Program-made: the position numbers and the translations under genes | Part shown: positions 21,818-34,361 of the stretch, in pieces | Layout of the letters: each line of letters begins with the position of its first letter | How positions within the stretch are numbered: position 1 is the first letter of the stretch | Notes under the pieces: generated by a model | Seen by the model: only the letters and a program-made list of their open reading frames with translations | Told to the model about the DNA's origin: nothing | The model's database searches: none | Assembly (NCBI GenBank): GCA_034359265.1 | Contig: CP136891.1 | Span: 12,104,501-12,168,500, forward strand | Reading direction: 5' to 3' | From: Canna indica | Lineage: Eukaryota > Streptophyta > Magnoliopsida > Zingiberales > Cannaceae | Length of the DNA: 64,000 bases

Positions 21818-24284
21818 ATGGCAACCAGACGCCAGGCCGTGGTCTCTCAGCAGCAGAGAGGTAATCGAGTTCGTAAAGACGACACATTTTTTTTTCTTTG
21901 AAGAAACCCTGTTCTTGATTCGATTGGTGGATTCTATATTTTCTTTTTTTTTGTTTCGTTTCTGTTCCGAAGATTATGCTAAAGATGTTTTCTTGTGCGT
22001 CCCCCCCCCCCTAAATTCCAGTTTTTGTTTGACTTCGATATGGTATTACATTGATTATAGTAGTACCTAAAGGGGTTTGACCTCTTGAGATCGTATGAAG
22101 AATGAGTCTCCCCTTTGAAATTGGTATTATCTTATAATTCAGAAGATGATTTTTGGTCAAATGATATCTTTTTTGCTCTTCTTTTTATTTCGTTGACTTC
22201 TCGTTGAAATCGTGTCAGCAAGTTATACTCTTTTTCTCTTGTGAATTACAGAGGTTCTTCTTCTAAATTTCTTGTTCTCATTCCTTCTCAACTTGTTTCT
22301 TCTGCTCTTGCGGGCATTTGCTTGATTGTGCGCGTTTAGCTTCAAGGCCGACAACTAATTTTGCTTCTTTTTCGATGCTATTGTTAGGTGCGGATGTGCC
22401 AGTCGGCAAGCAGAAAAATATCGCATTGGCAGATGCGAAGAGCCGCCGAGCCCTTGGGGATATCGGAAATCTGGTTAATCTCCGGATCTCAGAAGGGTAA
22501 GATGATATTTTCTTTTCCATTTCTTCCCATTCTAAGATTTTAGTCATGGAGTTCATCCTTTTGATGACATGCTTGTATGACTTTTCACCAAACCAGGAAG
22601 CCGGAGCCCCAAATCAATCGTCCTATTACTAGGTACTCTCATTTTTCATCTAATCATTACTCTTTATCAATGTAATTGTAGTATGTTTCTGGCAAGATTT
22701 TCTTATATTCATTATTCGCTTGTAGAAGTTTTGGAGCTCAGCTCCTCGCAAATGCACATGCTGCAGCTGCTGCTGCCAACAAGGTAATTAGGTCATTCCG
22801 TTTCTATTTCCTAAATTCTCTTTTCGGGTTCATAAAAGATGCCTCTTTAAACGAGTAGGCCATTGCAATTGCAGAAACCTGTACCTGCAGCAATTCAACC
22901 TGCTGCAGCAGTCCGCAAAGGTGGTATAAAACCAGCCAAGAAGGTGTCAATAAAACCTGAGAGTATCGAAGATATTATTGTGATAAGCCCTGATGATAAT
23001 GAGAAACCGAATCAAGCAACCGAACCAAGTACTTCCCATCTCAAGAATTCCCTGAAGAAATCTTGTACTCTTACATCTGTGTTGACAGCTCGAAGCAAGG
23101 TACATACATCACCAAACTCACATCTCCACTATATAGCCTGTAGGTTATTTGTTTGATTAAATGTGTCAATGGCTTCCCCTCTTGTAAGGTTGCTTGTGGA
23201 CTCGCTGAAAAGCCGAACGAGTGGGTTCATGACATTGATGCGGCAGACAAAGAGGATCAATTGGCTGTTGTGGATTATGTTGAGGATATCTACAAGTTCT
23301 ACAAATCTGCTGAGAACTCAAGTAGTCTTCACGACTACATGGATTCCCAGGTGGAGATCAATGCCAAGATGAGGGCCATTCTTGTCGACTGGTTGATTGA
23401 AGTGCACCATAAGTTTGAGCTCACGCCGGAGAGTCTCTATTTGACAATGTACATAATTGATCGATACCTTTCTATGGAAGTGGTTCTGAGGAGAGAATTG
23501 CAGCTTGCGGGGGTAGCTGCCATGCTCATTGCGAGCAAGTACGAGGAGATTTGGGCACCAGAGGTTGTAAACACTCCCACAGAGTCATGCATTGTTCTTT
23601 GAGGCCTTTTTAACCAAATTGAGCTTTTCTGGTTGCAGGTCAATGACTTCATTTGCATATCGGACAGGGCCTACACCAGGGAGCAGATTCTTGGGATGGA
23701 GAAAGGAATCCTCAACAAGCTTGAATGGAACTTGACTGTGCCAACACCTTATGTGTTCCTTGTGAGGTTTGTGAAGGCTTCATTATGTGATGCTATGGAA
23801 GAACACATGGTGTTCTTCTTTGCCGAGTTAGCTCTGATGCAGTACTCCTTGATCACGTGTTGCCCTTCTATGGTGGCTGCTGCTGCTGTTTATGCAGCTC
23901 GGTGCACTATGAAGAAGAGTCCTCTTTGGACCGAGACACTCAAGTGCCATACAGGGTTCTCTGAACAACAATTGCTGTATGTATCACACTGAACATAAAT
24001 TGGAAGTAGTAGTAGTAGTATTTATTAATCACATGATTTAAATGAGTGTACATTGGAAGTAGTAGTAGTAGTATTTATTAATCACATGATTTAAATGAGT
24101 GTACATTGGATAATACAGGGATTGCGCACAAACTTTGGTGGACTCTCATGCGGTGGCTCCTGTGGGAAAGCTGAAGGTTGTGTATAAGAAGTATTCTGGA
24201 GAGCAATTTGGAGCTGTGGCATTGCATCCACCAGCTACCAAATGGTTGGAGGAATTGAAAGCTTCGAAGAAATGAAGGATTAGT
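21818..24284 (+). CDS. B1-type mitotic cyclin, copy 2, eight exons, 449 aa
   Basis: Exons 21818-21860, 22388-22496, 22597-22632, 22726-22783, 22875-23099, 23189-23563, 23639-23976 and 24119-24284 total 1350 nt, or 449 residues, with the same intron positions and phases as copy 1. The destruction box (RRALGDIGN, residues 34-42) and both cyclin folds are intact, and Val223 is the canonical residue. The C-terminus differs: one extra A in the AAA run after the PPAT codons (near 24238-24243) shifts the frame, so the last 15 or so residues differ from copy 1 and end at TAG 24282. Without it the frame would close at TGA 24274, close to the copy 1 pattern. The change lies beyond the cyclin fold and probably does not abolish function. 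Upstream MSA elements indicate G2/M expression. Confidence 0.94.
23999..24104. repeat. 53-bp tandem duplication in cyclin copy 2 intron 7
   Basis: Two perfect 53-bp units, each starting ATTGGAAGTAGTAGTAG and ending GAGTGTAC (23999-24051 and 24052-24104). Copy 1 has a single diverged version at 16540-16588, so this duplication followed the gene duplication. Confidence 0.9.
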
Positions 24285-24437
24285 AGCTTCTTTTATTTAA
24301 GTAGTATCAGTTCCATGTTCTTGTGGAATGACTTGGTTGGCACTTGGCAGGACATGTTTTTTGGGGGTCTATACTCATGAATATCGTTGAGGAAGCTGCG
24401 TGGCAACACTATTGTTATATTTTCAAAGTCTGTAATT

Positions 24438-25396
24438 GAAAATAATTGCTTACTGTTGTTGTATTTTAAAAAATTCTTATTCTATTATTTATGACTTCAT
24501 AGTTCGAGCATATCTAAATTTTATATATTTGAGTTATGCCTAAGAAGAGTTAGTATTGCATAACAGGTGATTCCTTAAAATATTAGCACTATCTTTAAAG
24601 GTTATCAGATTGATTTCTATAAGCCAATGAAATTGAGTAGATTTTTGCAAACATTTTTTTTAAAAAAAATAGATTTTTGCTAACTGGACACTCTTTTTCC
24701 ATCTTGAGTTATATGCATCCTTGCAACTTGGAAGAAATGCAGGAAGGGGTTTGCCAAAAAAATGCAAGGGGCTTTTTACAACTTTGTGTACCACTAAACC
24801 GGCCCAACTTATACTTACCTCATTTGCCTAGAAAAGCCCACAGGCCTATTTATAATCGCGTCCTTTGTCCTGAAACCATCAGAGAGCCCTCAGCGTTCAA
24901 ATTTTATATAAGCTAAAATTACGTCTAGGACAAGTGTAGACCCTTCTATGAAAATTAAATTAAAATAAGGGTTGTTATTGAAATGAGGAAGGGATTGAAT
25001 GGGGAAGTTTTAGGATTGATTTCATTTTCATCTTTTGTTTAAGAATTTTCTGTTAAATGTGAAAACATTCTCTTTTGAAATGTGACGAGTTTATTACTTA
25101 TTTTTGTTCAATATAAGTTCTGATTCATCCAAAAAGAAAATCCTCCTTTAAAAATATTACTCTTTGTTTCAAATGAAAAATCCTTTTAGTTTTTTTTTTT
25201 AAAAAAAATGATTTGACCTTGACAACTATCTACTGAGGTTGTATATGATAAAAAAAAAACCTTAAATGCTATTAGAATTTCTTACAATTTTCGTAATTTT
25301 GAATTTGAGTAAGTGATCTGAGAGCAAATAGACCACATTGAAATCAAATTAGAAAGATTTTAGAGACACATTGAAATCATGATATTTCATGGGTTG
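24438..25396. other. AT-rich intergenic DNA, no feature recognised
   Basis: No exon, RNA gene or repeat boundary was found. It ends at the copia element's left target-site duplication (GTATT, 25397-25401). Confidence 0.5.
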
Positions 25397-27744
25397 GTAT
25401 TTGTTAGGCATTAGAACATAGATCTTTTGTATATAGTCCCACGTTGGTTAATTTTCTCATATAAATATTATTCCCATTATATAATTAAATATGTGGTAGA
25501 AGAGGTTTACCACAATGGGTTTATACTGTAAAGACCTCGCTTGATGATTCTGTCGATATGCTTAAGGCACGATTGATAACTAAGAGTTACATTTAGATTT
25601 ATGGTGTGGATTATATAAATATTTTTTCTCTGTGACTCAAATTACTTCTATTTGTCTATTTCTTGCTATGACTGCCACTTTTAATTGACCACTTCACCAG
25701 TTGAATATCAAAAATACATTTTCCATGGCCACATTGATGAGGAGGTATTTATGGAGCAACCATCAGATTTTGTTGCTCAGGGGGAGTCGAGACTAGTGTG
25801 TCGATTGATGAAATCTATATATGATCTGAAGTAATCTCTGAGAGCTTGGTTTAGGGAATTCAGCTCTGCCCTACTTCAGTTTGGCATGGTCAGATGCGTT
25901 TCAGATCACTCAGCCTTCCACCTTAGTTTATCCTCTGGAAAATGAATATTTTTGATTGTTTATGTTGGTGATATAATCATCACAAGAGATAACATCGAGG
26001 GGATTAGGAGAACTTATTTGCATCAATAATTTCAAACAAAAGACTTGGACAACTTGAGATGTTTTCTGGGCATCGAGGTAGCTCAATCTGAAGGAAGGAT
26101 ATTTATGTCACAAAGAAAGTATGCACTTGATATACTCAAGGGCATAGGTATGCTAGGAGCCAAACCAGTTGACTCATCTATGGATTGGCTACTACCTGGA
26201 CATAAGGGAGCCTTTATCTGACCCAAAAAAATATCGCAAGCTAGTAGGACAACTCAACTATCTCACCATTACTAGACCCGATATTTCATTTGATATTATT
26301 GTGATTAGCCAATTTCTCGAGACTCTTTGCGAGGATCATTGGACAGCAGCTTTTAGAGTAGTTTGCTATATTAAGACTGCTCATAGTAAAGGACTTATAT
26401 ATCATGGTCAAAATCATCTTCAAGTAACTGCATATACAGATGCAGATTGGGCAGGTGCACCCACTGATCGGAGATCTACATTCGAATTTTGTGTTCTTCT
26501 TGGACGAAATATAATCTCATGGAAAAGTAAAAAAAAATAAAATGTAATAGCAAGATCAAGCGCAGAGGCAGAGTACAAGGCTATTGATGTGTGTCGAATC
26601 CACCAAAAATAAATACACACTTCTTGAGATTTTGTAGTTGTGACAAGTAGAGTCGAATCCACAAAGACTGGTTAGTTTCAAATTCTTTCGAAACTAGAAA
26701 TTAAAAAGGAGGAATTAAAAAGGGGGAGGGGGTTTGATTAGATGCAAGCTGAAATAAAAATAATGATTAAAAACAGTAATTAAGATTAAGGAGAAATCAA
26801 TGAGAGAAAAATCTAGCTAAAGGTACGTTCTCGATTTCGGTTCGTATGATTGATCATAGACGTCAAGGATGAGTTTCTTTATATCTAGTAATTTAATAAA
26901 TTTATGTGAATTGAACAATAATCTCACATATCATATTAATTCAAGTATTCCATTAGTTCGGATTGAACAGCAATCTCGACTAATTTGTTTCTAAATTCGG
27001 CATGGAACAGTCATACCAGAAGACTAGCTATTGTTCTAATAATCTGGTAACAGACCAACAATTAAAAAGAAACAATAGAATAATTTATGCAGGAAATAAA
27101 TGAATACTAGAAAATAAAGATATTAAGCACAGAAGAATCTCACAATCCGTAGAACTGAAACGTCGAATCGTCCTTTAGCTAGAAAGAAGTGGATCAGCCA
27201 CACATCGCAAACTCAAACAATTTTATTCTCCAAAAACTACTGCTGAATTCAAACTTAAAGAGCAAAACAAAAGAGAAGGCTAAAGCTAAGAATTGCTAGC
27301 CCTAAAAACTAGCCACTATTCATTATAATTTTTCTCCTCTTATAGGAGAATTCCAAACCTAACTAAAATAGAAATAAAAATCAAATCAACCCTACATAGT
27401 AATAAACTAAAAACCAAATATCTTGGTTTAATGTTTTAGACACAAAAGGAGAGTCCAAATTCGTATGGGAACATGGAAATAAAATTTTAGCCTTTAACAT
27501 GGTAAATTTTGGATCTGTCACATGCATCTTTACTAAGGCGTGGGCACGTCCAAGGCAGTGTAACCAGGTCCAGCTATCTTTTCAATTTCCAACTTTCAAA
27601 AAAACGTACAAGGGGATTCTTTTTTATTTCTTTCCATCATTTGTTGCCTAAAAATTAAACAAAACAATAAACACATTTTAGGAAGTATTTAATTCGAATT
27701 TAGCATGAAAATAAGCAACAAAAGATGAAAAATAAATATGTCAT

Positions 27745-29190
27745 TGTTGGCTTAAGGGTCTCTCTTAAGCCTCGATCTTTATTTTGATGATAACAAACAT
27801 GTATTTAATCCAAGTGTGAAGTTTTGAGTTCAGGTTGAGGTTGCGATACGCATGCCAAATCCGCTCAATCAAGATGGCGGAAAAGATCGTCAAAGAAACG
27901 GAAGAAGAGGGTGTTGAAGAAAGGCTCGGGGTTAAGTCCAATAGATTCAATGTAATATGTCCTTAGGTTAGTCTATCCCAAGCCTAAAATGTAAGGTTAT
28001 CCAAGTTGAAACTTGGTAATCAAACTCTTAAAATTGGCATGTAAAAATACAAGGAATTAATCATCCTCACCTTGGGATCGGTCGACCGGTCGGTCGACCG
28101 ATCAAGGAAATGGAATGGCAATGCAGCCTATTCGGTCGACCGGAGATCGCAAAAAATTGGCAGAAGCCATTCGGTCGACTGAAATTGGCGAAGGCAACAA
28201 TACAGGGCTGCATTGGTCGACCGATTGGTTGACCGACAGAGGCAAAAAATTGGCAGAAAGGTAGAGGTCGACCAATCGGTCGACCGACCTGAAGATAGCC
28301 TCAATCGCGACTCGCTGCAGCCATTCGATCGACCGAATGTCGAAAGAATAGTTGGTCGTCGACCCGTCAGTCGACCGACCTCTCTCAGCTGCGAGCAGCC
28401 TCACTGGCGGTCGATCCATCAGTCGACCGACTGATCGACCGGCCTTGCGATCGAACGGCTTCAACGATTGATTTTATATCCGTTGAACGACCGTTCGGCT
28501 GAGGGGTTATAAATACCCCTCACCAAACTTCATTAAATACTTTTTGCAAACTTATTTGAGCATTAAAAGTGAGCCTTAAAGCCTTCATACGAACTACACC
28601 TGCGCACGTCTCTCTGCTCCCAGTCTCAACTTCATCAGGCGTTGTTTTCTTTTGCTTCAACCTTGCTGCGTTCATTGAAGTCTTCTTCCAGTTGCAAGTT
28701 GAAGACGAGGAGGCGGTGGAAAGAAGCTTGGGTCAAATTTCTCCTTCATTAGCTCTTTCCTAAAGTTTGTAATTTGTTGAATCTTGTTTTCTTGTTAAGA
28801 TAGCTTGCTAGGTGTTCTAGGAAATACTTAGGGTATACTTTGTAGAGTTGTGTTTTGCCTAGATGAATAGGATTGAGGTGTTCTCCAAGTGTGGGAGAAG
28901 GGTGTCCTTAAGTGTATTCAAAGGGAAACATAATTTCTATAAAGTAGTGTTTAAAAATCCTTGGTAAGGAGCCAAGGTAGTGGAGTAGGCGGTTGGCCGA
29001 GCCACTATAAATAATCTTGTTTGCATTGTCTGCTTACTTGCTTTATTATTGCTATTGAATTGTGATCATACCAATCATTAAAGAACACTTGCATTAAGGT
29101 TAAGATAAAATTAAGTTAAAAAGAAAAATTGTTGTAAAAGGGGATTGACACTATTCAACCCCCTCTTCTAGTGTCAAGGTTCATCCAACA
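27745..29190 (+). mobile_element. Innermost solo LTR, 1446 bp, perfect GTCAT target duplication
   Basis: Starts TGTTGGCTTAAG and ends TTCATCCAACA with TGTTGG/CCAACA inverted ends. GTCAT flanks it at 27740-27744 and 29191-29195. A possible TATA is TATAAATA at 28508. The TGTTGGCTTAAG...CCTCGATC...GATGATAAC start and the AACCCCCTCTTCTAG end resemble LTRs of SIRE/Maximus-type copia elements; that assignment is from memory of the family. Confidence 0.88.
28078..28445. repeat. Dense cluster of GGTCGACCG palindromes inside the innermost LTR
   Basis: More than a dozen exact or near copies of the palindrome CGGTCGACCG, often paired as GGTCGACCGATCGGTCGACCG-like blocks, occur upstream of the LTR's likely TATA at 28508. 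The spacing is irregular. The density is far above background in an AT-rich region. Confidence 0.85.
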
Positions 29191-29304
29191 GTCATCAACT
29201 ATGACAATTACTACTTGTGAAGTAATGTGGGTGAAATAAATAATGACAGAGTTGAAATTTAAGCATCCTGATGCTATGAAGTTATATTGTGATAATCAAG
29301 CTGA

Positions 29305-29400
<96 letters not shown>

Positions 29401-29989
29401 TAAATTACAATGTTATTTATAAGTTCCAATGACCAATTAGCCGATGCATGTATTAACAAAATCTCTTCGTGGTCCACGAATTGAGTATATTTGTAATAGG
29501 CTCGGGCTTTATAACATTTATGCTCCAACTTAAGGGAGAGTGTTATAATTTAGAACTTAAGTTTCTTGTATATAGTCCCGTATGGGTTAATTCTCTCATA
29601 TAAATATTGTTCCCATTATATAAATATATAGTAGTAGAGGTCTACTACAATGGAGAGTTTTCATAATATTTTCCTCTCAACTACAGTATTAATTAACCTA
29701 ATGAGTTATATAGATGAAAAATTTAACTCAATGCTCTAAAATTCATTCTAATCGGATTATTTTAGTCCTATACCAATTAATTTATGGGATGAAGAAAAAA
29801 AAACTTAAGGTGTGTTTAATATCTAATTTTTCATAACTTTTTATATGATATTTTAAAGAACATACGAAGAAGCAGTTGATGTTTTTTTAATAAAATTAAT
29901 CAATTATAATTTATCATCCCAAAACAAAAGCTTTGAAGTATCTAATTTTTCTTTATATATATACTTATAAAATCTAGTCAGCCTAATGG

Positions 29990-32098
29990 ATTGTTAGTGA
30001 AGAGCAATCGATATTTGTTTCGAAAAGATAAATACATGACAACGTATGACAATGACAATGTACTGATTGTTAGTGAAATAGTAAATTCTTGTTATAAATC
30101 AAAGACGAAAAGACTATATTTCATTATGAAATTTGATTTAGAGAATACTTACGATATAACCAACTAGAAAACCATATATAAGGTCATGGAATATATGGTT
30201 TTTAAGAGTGAAATAATACAATGGATTAAAGCATGTTTGGAGGGGGTTGTTTTCTATTGTAAAATCAATGGAGAAGTATTAGATAGCTTCAAAAGTTATA
30301 GGAGGATTAGACAGGATGACCCTATTCTTTTTATAATGATGGAAGAGTTCTTTACAACAATCATTAATGATGCAACGTAGAAGGGAAAAATTGAGCCATT
30401 TAAGATCAAGGATTTCAGATAAGTCATTCGAGTTTTGCAGATGATATTCTACCGATATCCAAAGGTAGTGAAAAATCTTGCAGAGGGTTAAAGGAAGCTC
30501 TGGAGCTCTATGGCACAATTTCGGGACAGAAAATTAATATAAACATGTCAGAAATTTACTTTCTAAGGAAATATGATCCAGGTACAAAACATGAGAATAT
30601 TTGCCAATTCTTTAACTTGAAGGAGGATGTTTCCTAATGAAATATTTGAAAGCATACATTTTCCCAATTAAGAAGATTGAAGAAAGATTGTGAGATAAAA
30701 TTGATGGAGAAAATGATGAATAGAATTGAGCCATGGGCAAAAAAATTGGGTGTCACATGCATAAAGGAAAGTTATCACTCTTTTATGTCATCTTGTGTAA
30801 GCGAGAAGGCGGTGAAAAAGATTACAAATGCAATATATATATTTTTTGGTTATCGGATGATAAAAAAAAGTGAGCAAAAATGATAAGTTGGAGGAAAGTA
30901 ACGGCAAATAAAGGTGACGGTGGATTTAAGAGATTCAACAATTATGGAAAAAGCAATGCTTGCAAAGAGGATACTACATTGCTGAATGAGGAAAGAAATA
31001 TTGGGTCAAAGTTTTATATAGAGAAGTATGGTGCGTGTCATCGATCCATGGAAGGCAAGTAGTGGAGCAAGGTTTTCTTTGACATCAAAATCAGTAATGA
31101 AATGTATGCATACTTGAAGTGATGGATTGAGAAAGAAGGTAGAAAATGGACAAGAAACTGAGATCTGGAAAGATCATTGGATTGGAGAGTTGCCTCTTTT
31201 CAAATGACCAACATATATCAATAATCCTTGTGAGCTGGAAAAATAATAAAATATTGTAGAGTTACTGACCTAATAACTGAAGATGGATGGAATATGGAAA
31301 AATTAAATGGCTATTTTGATGTTGCTTAAGCAACAAATTGTTTTGATATACAGTTAGATGTAGAAGAAGGAAAAGATAGGTGGATATATTTGAGCTGATA
31401 ATTGGAAGGGTACATATATAGTCAGTAAAGGATGCATATTTTCATTTAAAGAGAAATGAGGATGGTGAAGAAAGATTAGAACTGAATTGGAGGGATGTAT
31501 GGAGAATAAAAGTTTCAGAAAGAATAAAATTATTCATTTGAAAACTATTATGGAAAAGATTACCAACAGCAGGTTGGTTTTCGAAATTTTCAAATGAGGA
31601 AACTGACTATTGCCATGTTTGTAAAGAAGAAAAAGATGATTTAATTAGTCGCATATATTTTTTGCATGCAAATTTGTAAAAACGTATTGGGATCTAGTGG
31701 AGAAGAAAATGACGTTAGTATTCAATCACAAAGATAAATGGGAAGATGATGGATGGATAAATGAACCTAAGAGTTATGAAACTGATTCAATCGAAAAATT
31801 GAAGTCATTTCTAGCAATTTCCTGGTGGCTCATTTGGAAAATAGAAATATATGCAAATACAGGGCTAGGCAATTGATAATCTGTTTGAAAGGGTGTTAAT
31901 TGAAACTTGGGAGTATAGTGCGGTAGAATGCAAAAGTAAAAGGATGAAAAGTTTGAAAAAATAAGCAGCAAAGGAAATCTAGTTTTGTATACAGATGCAA
32001 CCTGAAAAGAGGGAATTTATGCAGTATGTGGTTACGTAGTGAAGGATGTAAATAATAAAAAAATTGATTGAAGGGAAAGAAATATAGGTAGCTGGGAA
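29990..32098 (+). pseudogene. LINE (non-LTR retrotransposon) reverse transcriptase relic
   Basis: Frameshifted translation shows LINE ORF2 blocks in order: a VLIVSEIVN block near 30061, KFDLENTYD near 30129, IKACLE...INGEV followed by RRIRQDDPI (30219-30330), SGQKIN (30520), then far downstream a zf-RVT block with DYCHVCKEE (about 31605-31640) and an RNase H-like VYTDAT (about 31987). Stops and shifts are frequent. The 5' half of ORF2 (endonuclease) was not found. It ends at or beyond the motif-rich element at 32099. Confidence 0.75.
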
Positions 32099-32505
32099 TA
32101 GAGTTGTCCATTCGGTTCAATTCGAACCGAACCGAACCGAAATTAATCAAATCGAAATTTTTTTCATTCCCGATTTCCAACCCGAACCCGAACCGAATTA
32201 TGCCTAAACCGATCTAATAACCCGAACCGAAATTATTCGGTTCGGTTCGGTTTTCAACCCGAAAACCGAAATTTTAATTAATTCAGTTAAAAATTAAAAA
32301 TTAAAAATTATTTCCTAATACCTATTTAATTACATGGGTTAAAATTTTAAAAAAATATTATTTTTTAATTATTCGATTTTCGGTTCGGGTTGGTTTCCGA
32401 ATTCCAGGAACCGAATCCGAACTGAAACCCAAAATTTGGTTCGGTTTGGATCAATAACTGAACCTGCAACCATTGAAATCGAACCAAACTAAAAAATTCG
32501 GTATG
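32099..32505. repeat. CCGAACCGAA/TTCGGTTCGG motif array, hAT-like, inserted in the LINE relic
   Basis: Starts TAGAGTTGTCCATTCGG, similar to the TAGGGTTGTTCATTGG end of the element at 12877, and contains two opposed arms of CCGAACCGAA-type motifs around an AT-rich core. A matching right terminus and an 8-bp duplication were not found, so the right end is uncertain. Confidence 0.55.
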
Positions 32506-32852
32506 ACTTATAGATAATGTGACGAAAAAGATGTTGAGTAGAGTAGTAGTAATGGTGACCCATCATGGGAAATTATTTTTGATTCCCCTTGATATTACTA
32601 ATTAATATATATATAATTCTATTTGTTCTCCTAAAAATATTTTTTTTTGTCAATGTAATTGCTGCTTATGTCCATTTTTATATTTTGCCTTTCCGAAATA
32701 ATTCCCAGACTTCGCCCGAATGTAATGTGATAGCTCATGAATTGGCTCAATAATTTTCCATAGAACTTAGAATATGTAAAATGTAATAGTTTTTTTGTGA
32801 ATAAAAGGATAATATTTTGTTTTTTAGATAACAAAAATCCAGCCAGCCAACG

Positions 32853-33746
32853 TTGACGGTCAAAAATGTCGAACTAAAGCCAACGCAAATCCAAGTCAAC
32901 CAAATCAATAGGTCAGAGAAAGTCAAAAGGACGTCAGCAAAGACAGACACGTCTCAAAACCACAAGAGGAGACAACGCCGCTCCACGCCGCAGCCGACAA
33001 ACCCACTCACATTCCCTCGCTTCATCATGGTTTTTTACCTCCTCTCTCTATCTCTTCTTTTCACCCTCACACAGGCAAAACTACAAACACTAGGCGCGCA
33101 AGCGCAGTCAATCATTGCTCTCGAGCGCGCATGCACGTCAAAAGCGCTCCCCCCCCCCCTTCTCCCACCAACCTCCCATCTCGTCCCCCCAACCCCGAGC
33201 TTTTTAGATCGCAGCGAATGCCCTCTCCTTTGGGCGCGGGCGCACGGGGCGTGCCGGCCATTGCGCAAGCTGGGCGTCAGCTTTGGCTCTGCCGGGCCCC
33301 CCACCGGCGCTCGCAAATCATTGCTGCCTCTGACAGCGGCCCGGCACGCGCGCGCAGAGGCGCTGCAAGTGGCGTATTGGGCGCGGTGGTCCCTCGAGCG
33401 CGAGGTGAAGGCTCGACCTTCTCATGAGGGCGATCGAGAGCGCCGACAGCTCGCCTCTCTGCTGCTTATGTTGCAGACTAAAGCTGCAGTACTTTGTGTT
33501 AATTTTCAGGGACAATTGCAAAAGATGCAGCCTTCTTCATCACTTGTTGCCATGATGGATCAAGAAACACCAACATTGCATTTGGTTTGGAAGGTAAATA
33601 AAGTGAACAAAAACATGATGATATTTTGTGCTTTATTTTGTTCTGTCTGTACAACAGCAGATAATATCATTTCATACCATTATTATATTGTTATATACCA
33701 CTTTTGTGTGTCAGAGTATTTTTTAGTATGTATATCTGCTGACTAA
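32853..33746 (+). CDS. Unrecognised open frame in a GC-rich block, uncertain
   Basis: An open frame of about 297 codons from ATG 32853 crosses an unusually GC-rich stretch (33000-33440) in AT-rich surroundings. An internal ATG at 33027 would start with a hydrophobic segment like a signal peptide. The 33511-33594 piece looks exon-like: a TTTTCAG acceptor, then 84 nt with no stop, then a GTAAAT donor. I recognise no domain. It could be a captured gene fragment, a retrotransposon leader, or an open frame due to composition. The long opposite-strand frame at 33035-33316 argues for the last. Confidence 0.2.
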   Translation: MTVKNVELKPTQIQVNQINRSEKVKRTSAKTDTSQNHKRRQRRSTPQPTNPLTFPRFIMVFYLLSLSLLFTLTQAKLQTLGAQAQSIIALERACTSKALPPPLLPPTSHLVPPTPSFLDRSECPLLWARAHGACRPLRKLGVSFGSAGPPTGARKSLLPLTAARHARAEALQVAYWARWSLEREVKARPSHEGDRERRQLASLLLMLQTKAAVLCVNFQGQLQKMQPSSSLVAMMDQETPTLHLVWKVNKVNKNMMIFCALFCSVCTTADNIISYHYYIVIYHFCVSEYFLVCISAD

Positions 33747-34361
33747 TTTACTTTAAATTATCATACTATCTGCAGTTGTACACTCAGTATGATTATATTT
33801 GTTTCCATGAGAAACAAAAAGTTTTCTTCCCAAAGTTCAAATAGTACTTACATTATTTAAGTAAACCTCGCACGTTAAGCTGCATGCTATATTAATTTCT
33901 GACGGTTAAATACCAAATTAGCAACTACTTAAGGGCTCAATTGTCTCTCAAATAATTACTTATTTGGATGATCTTATAGAAACGAATTGAGTACTTGATA
34001 TTTGTAGATATTATATAGTCAAAAGATTGCTTCTGATGCTACGTAGCTTATGATATAGAAGCTATCAGCCTATCAATATCATGTATAATTAATAGTAACA
34101 TCCCATGCCTTAGGGTTAATACTAATTAATATAACTCACATGGAGTACACGATTGGATGTCCGCGTTACTGTTATTATAATAGCAAAGTTCTTCATCTTC
34201 TTCCTTACAACAAACAATTCTAGTTGGCACATTCACATCAAACCCTAAATCACCACAAACAAAGCATGCAATATATCAAAAGCTCCACATGACCAGGTCA
34301 AAGGAATATTATATATACCAACCTACAAGAAGAGATGTACTAATGAGAATTAATTGGACTA
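33747..34361. other. AT-rich 3' flank of the bHLH gene
   Basis: Should contain the 3' UTR of the minus-strand bHLH gene near 34361. No other feature was recognised. Confidence 0.5.

Larger units (their letters stand above)
21262..24437 (+). repeat. Segmental duplication, copy 2 (cyclin gene with promoter)
   Basis: Counterpart of 13814-16925, with the same gene structure, promoter motifs and orientation. The offset between the copies is about 7.44 kb. Confidence 0.9.
26585..29197. mobile_element. Solo LTR nested in the copia RNase H, itself interrupted
   Basis: Begins TGATGTGTGTCG at 26585 and ends ATGTCATCA at 29197 once the inner insertion (27745-29190) is set aside. The remaining length is about 1.16 kb. 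The flanks are GCTAT (26580-26584) and ACTAT (29198-29202), a 4/5 match to a 5-bp duplication. No coding sequence is present, so it is interpreted as a solo LTR or a short non-autonomous LTR element. Confidence 0.75.

Noticed and set aside
28078..28445. CRISPR-like array of GGTCGACCG repeats
   Set aside because: Repeats are short, irregularly spaced palindromes inside a plant LTR, without constant-length spacers or cas genes.
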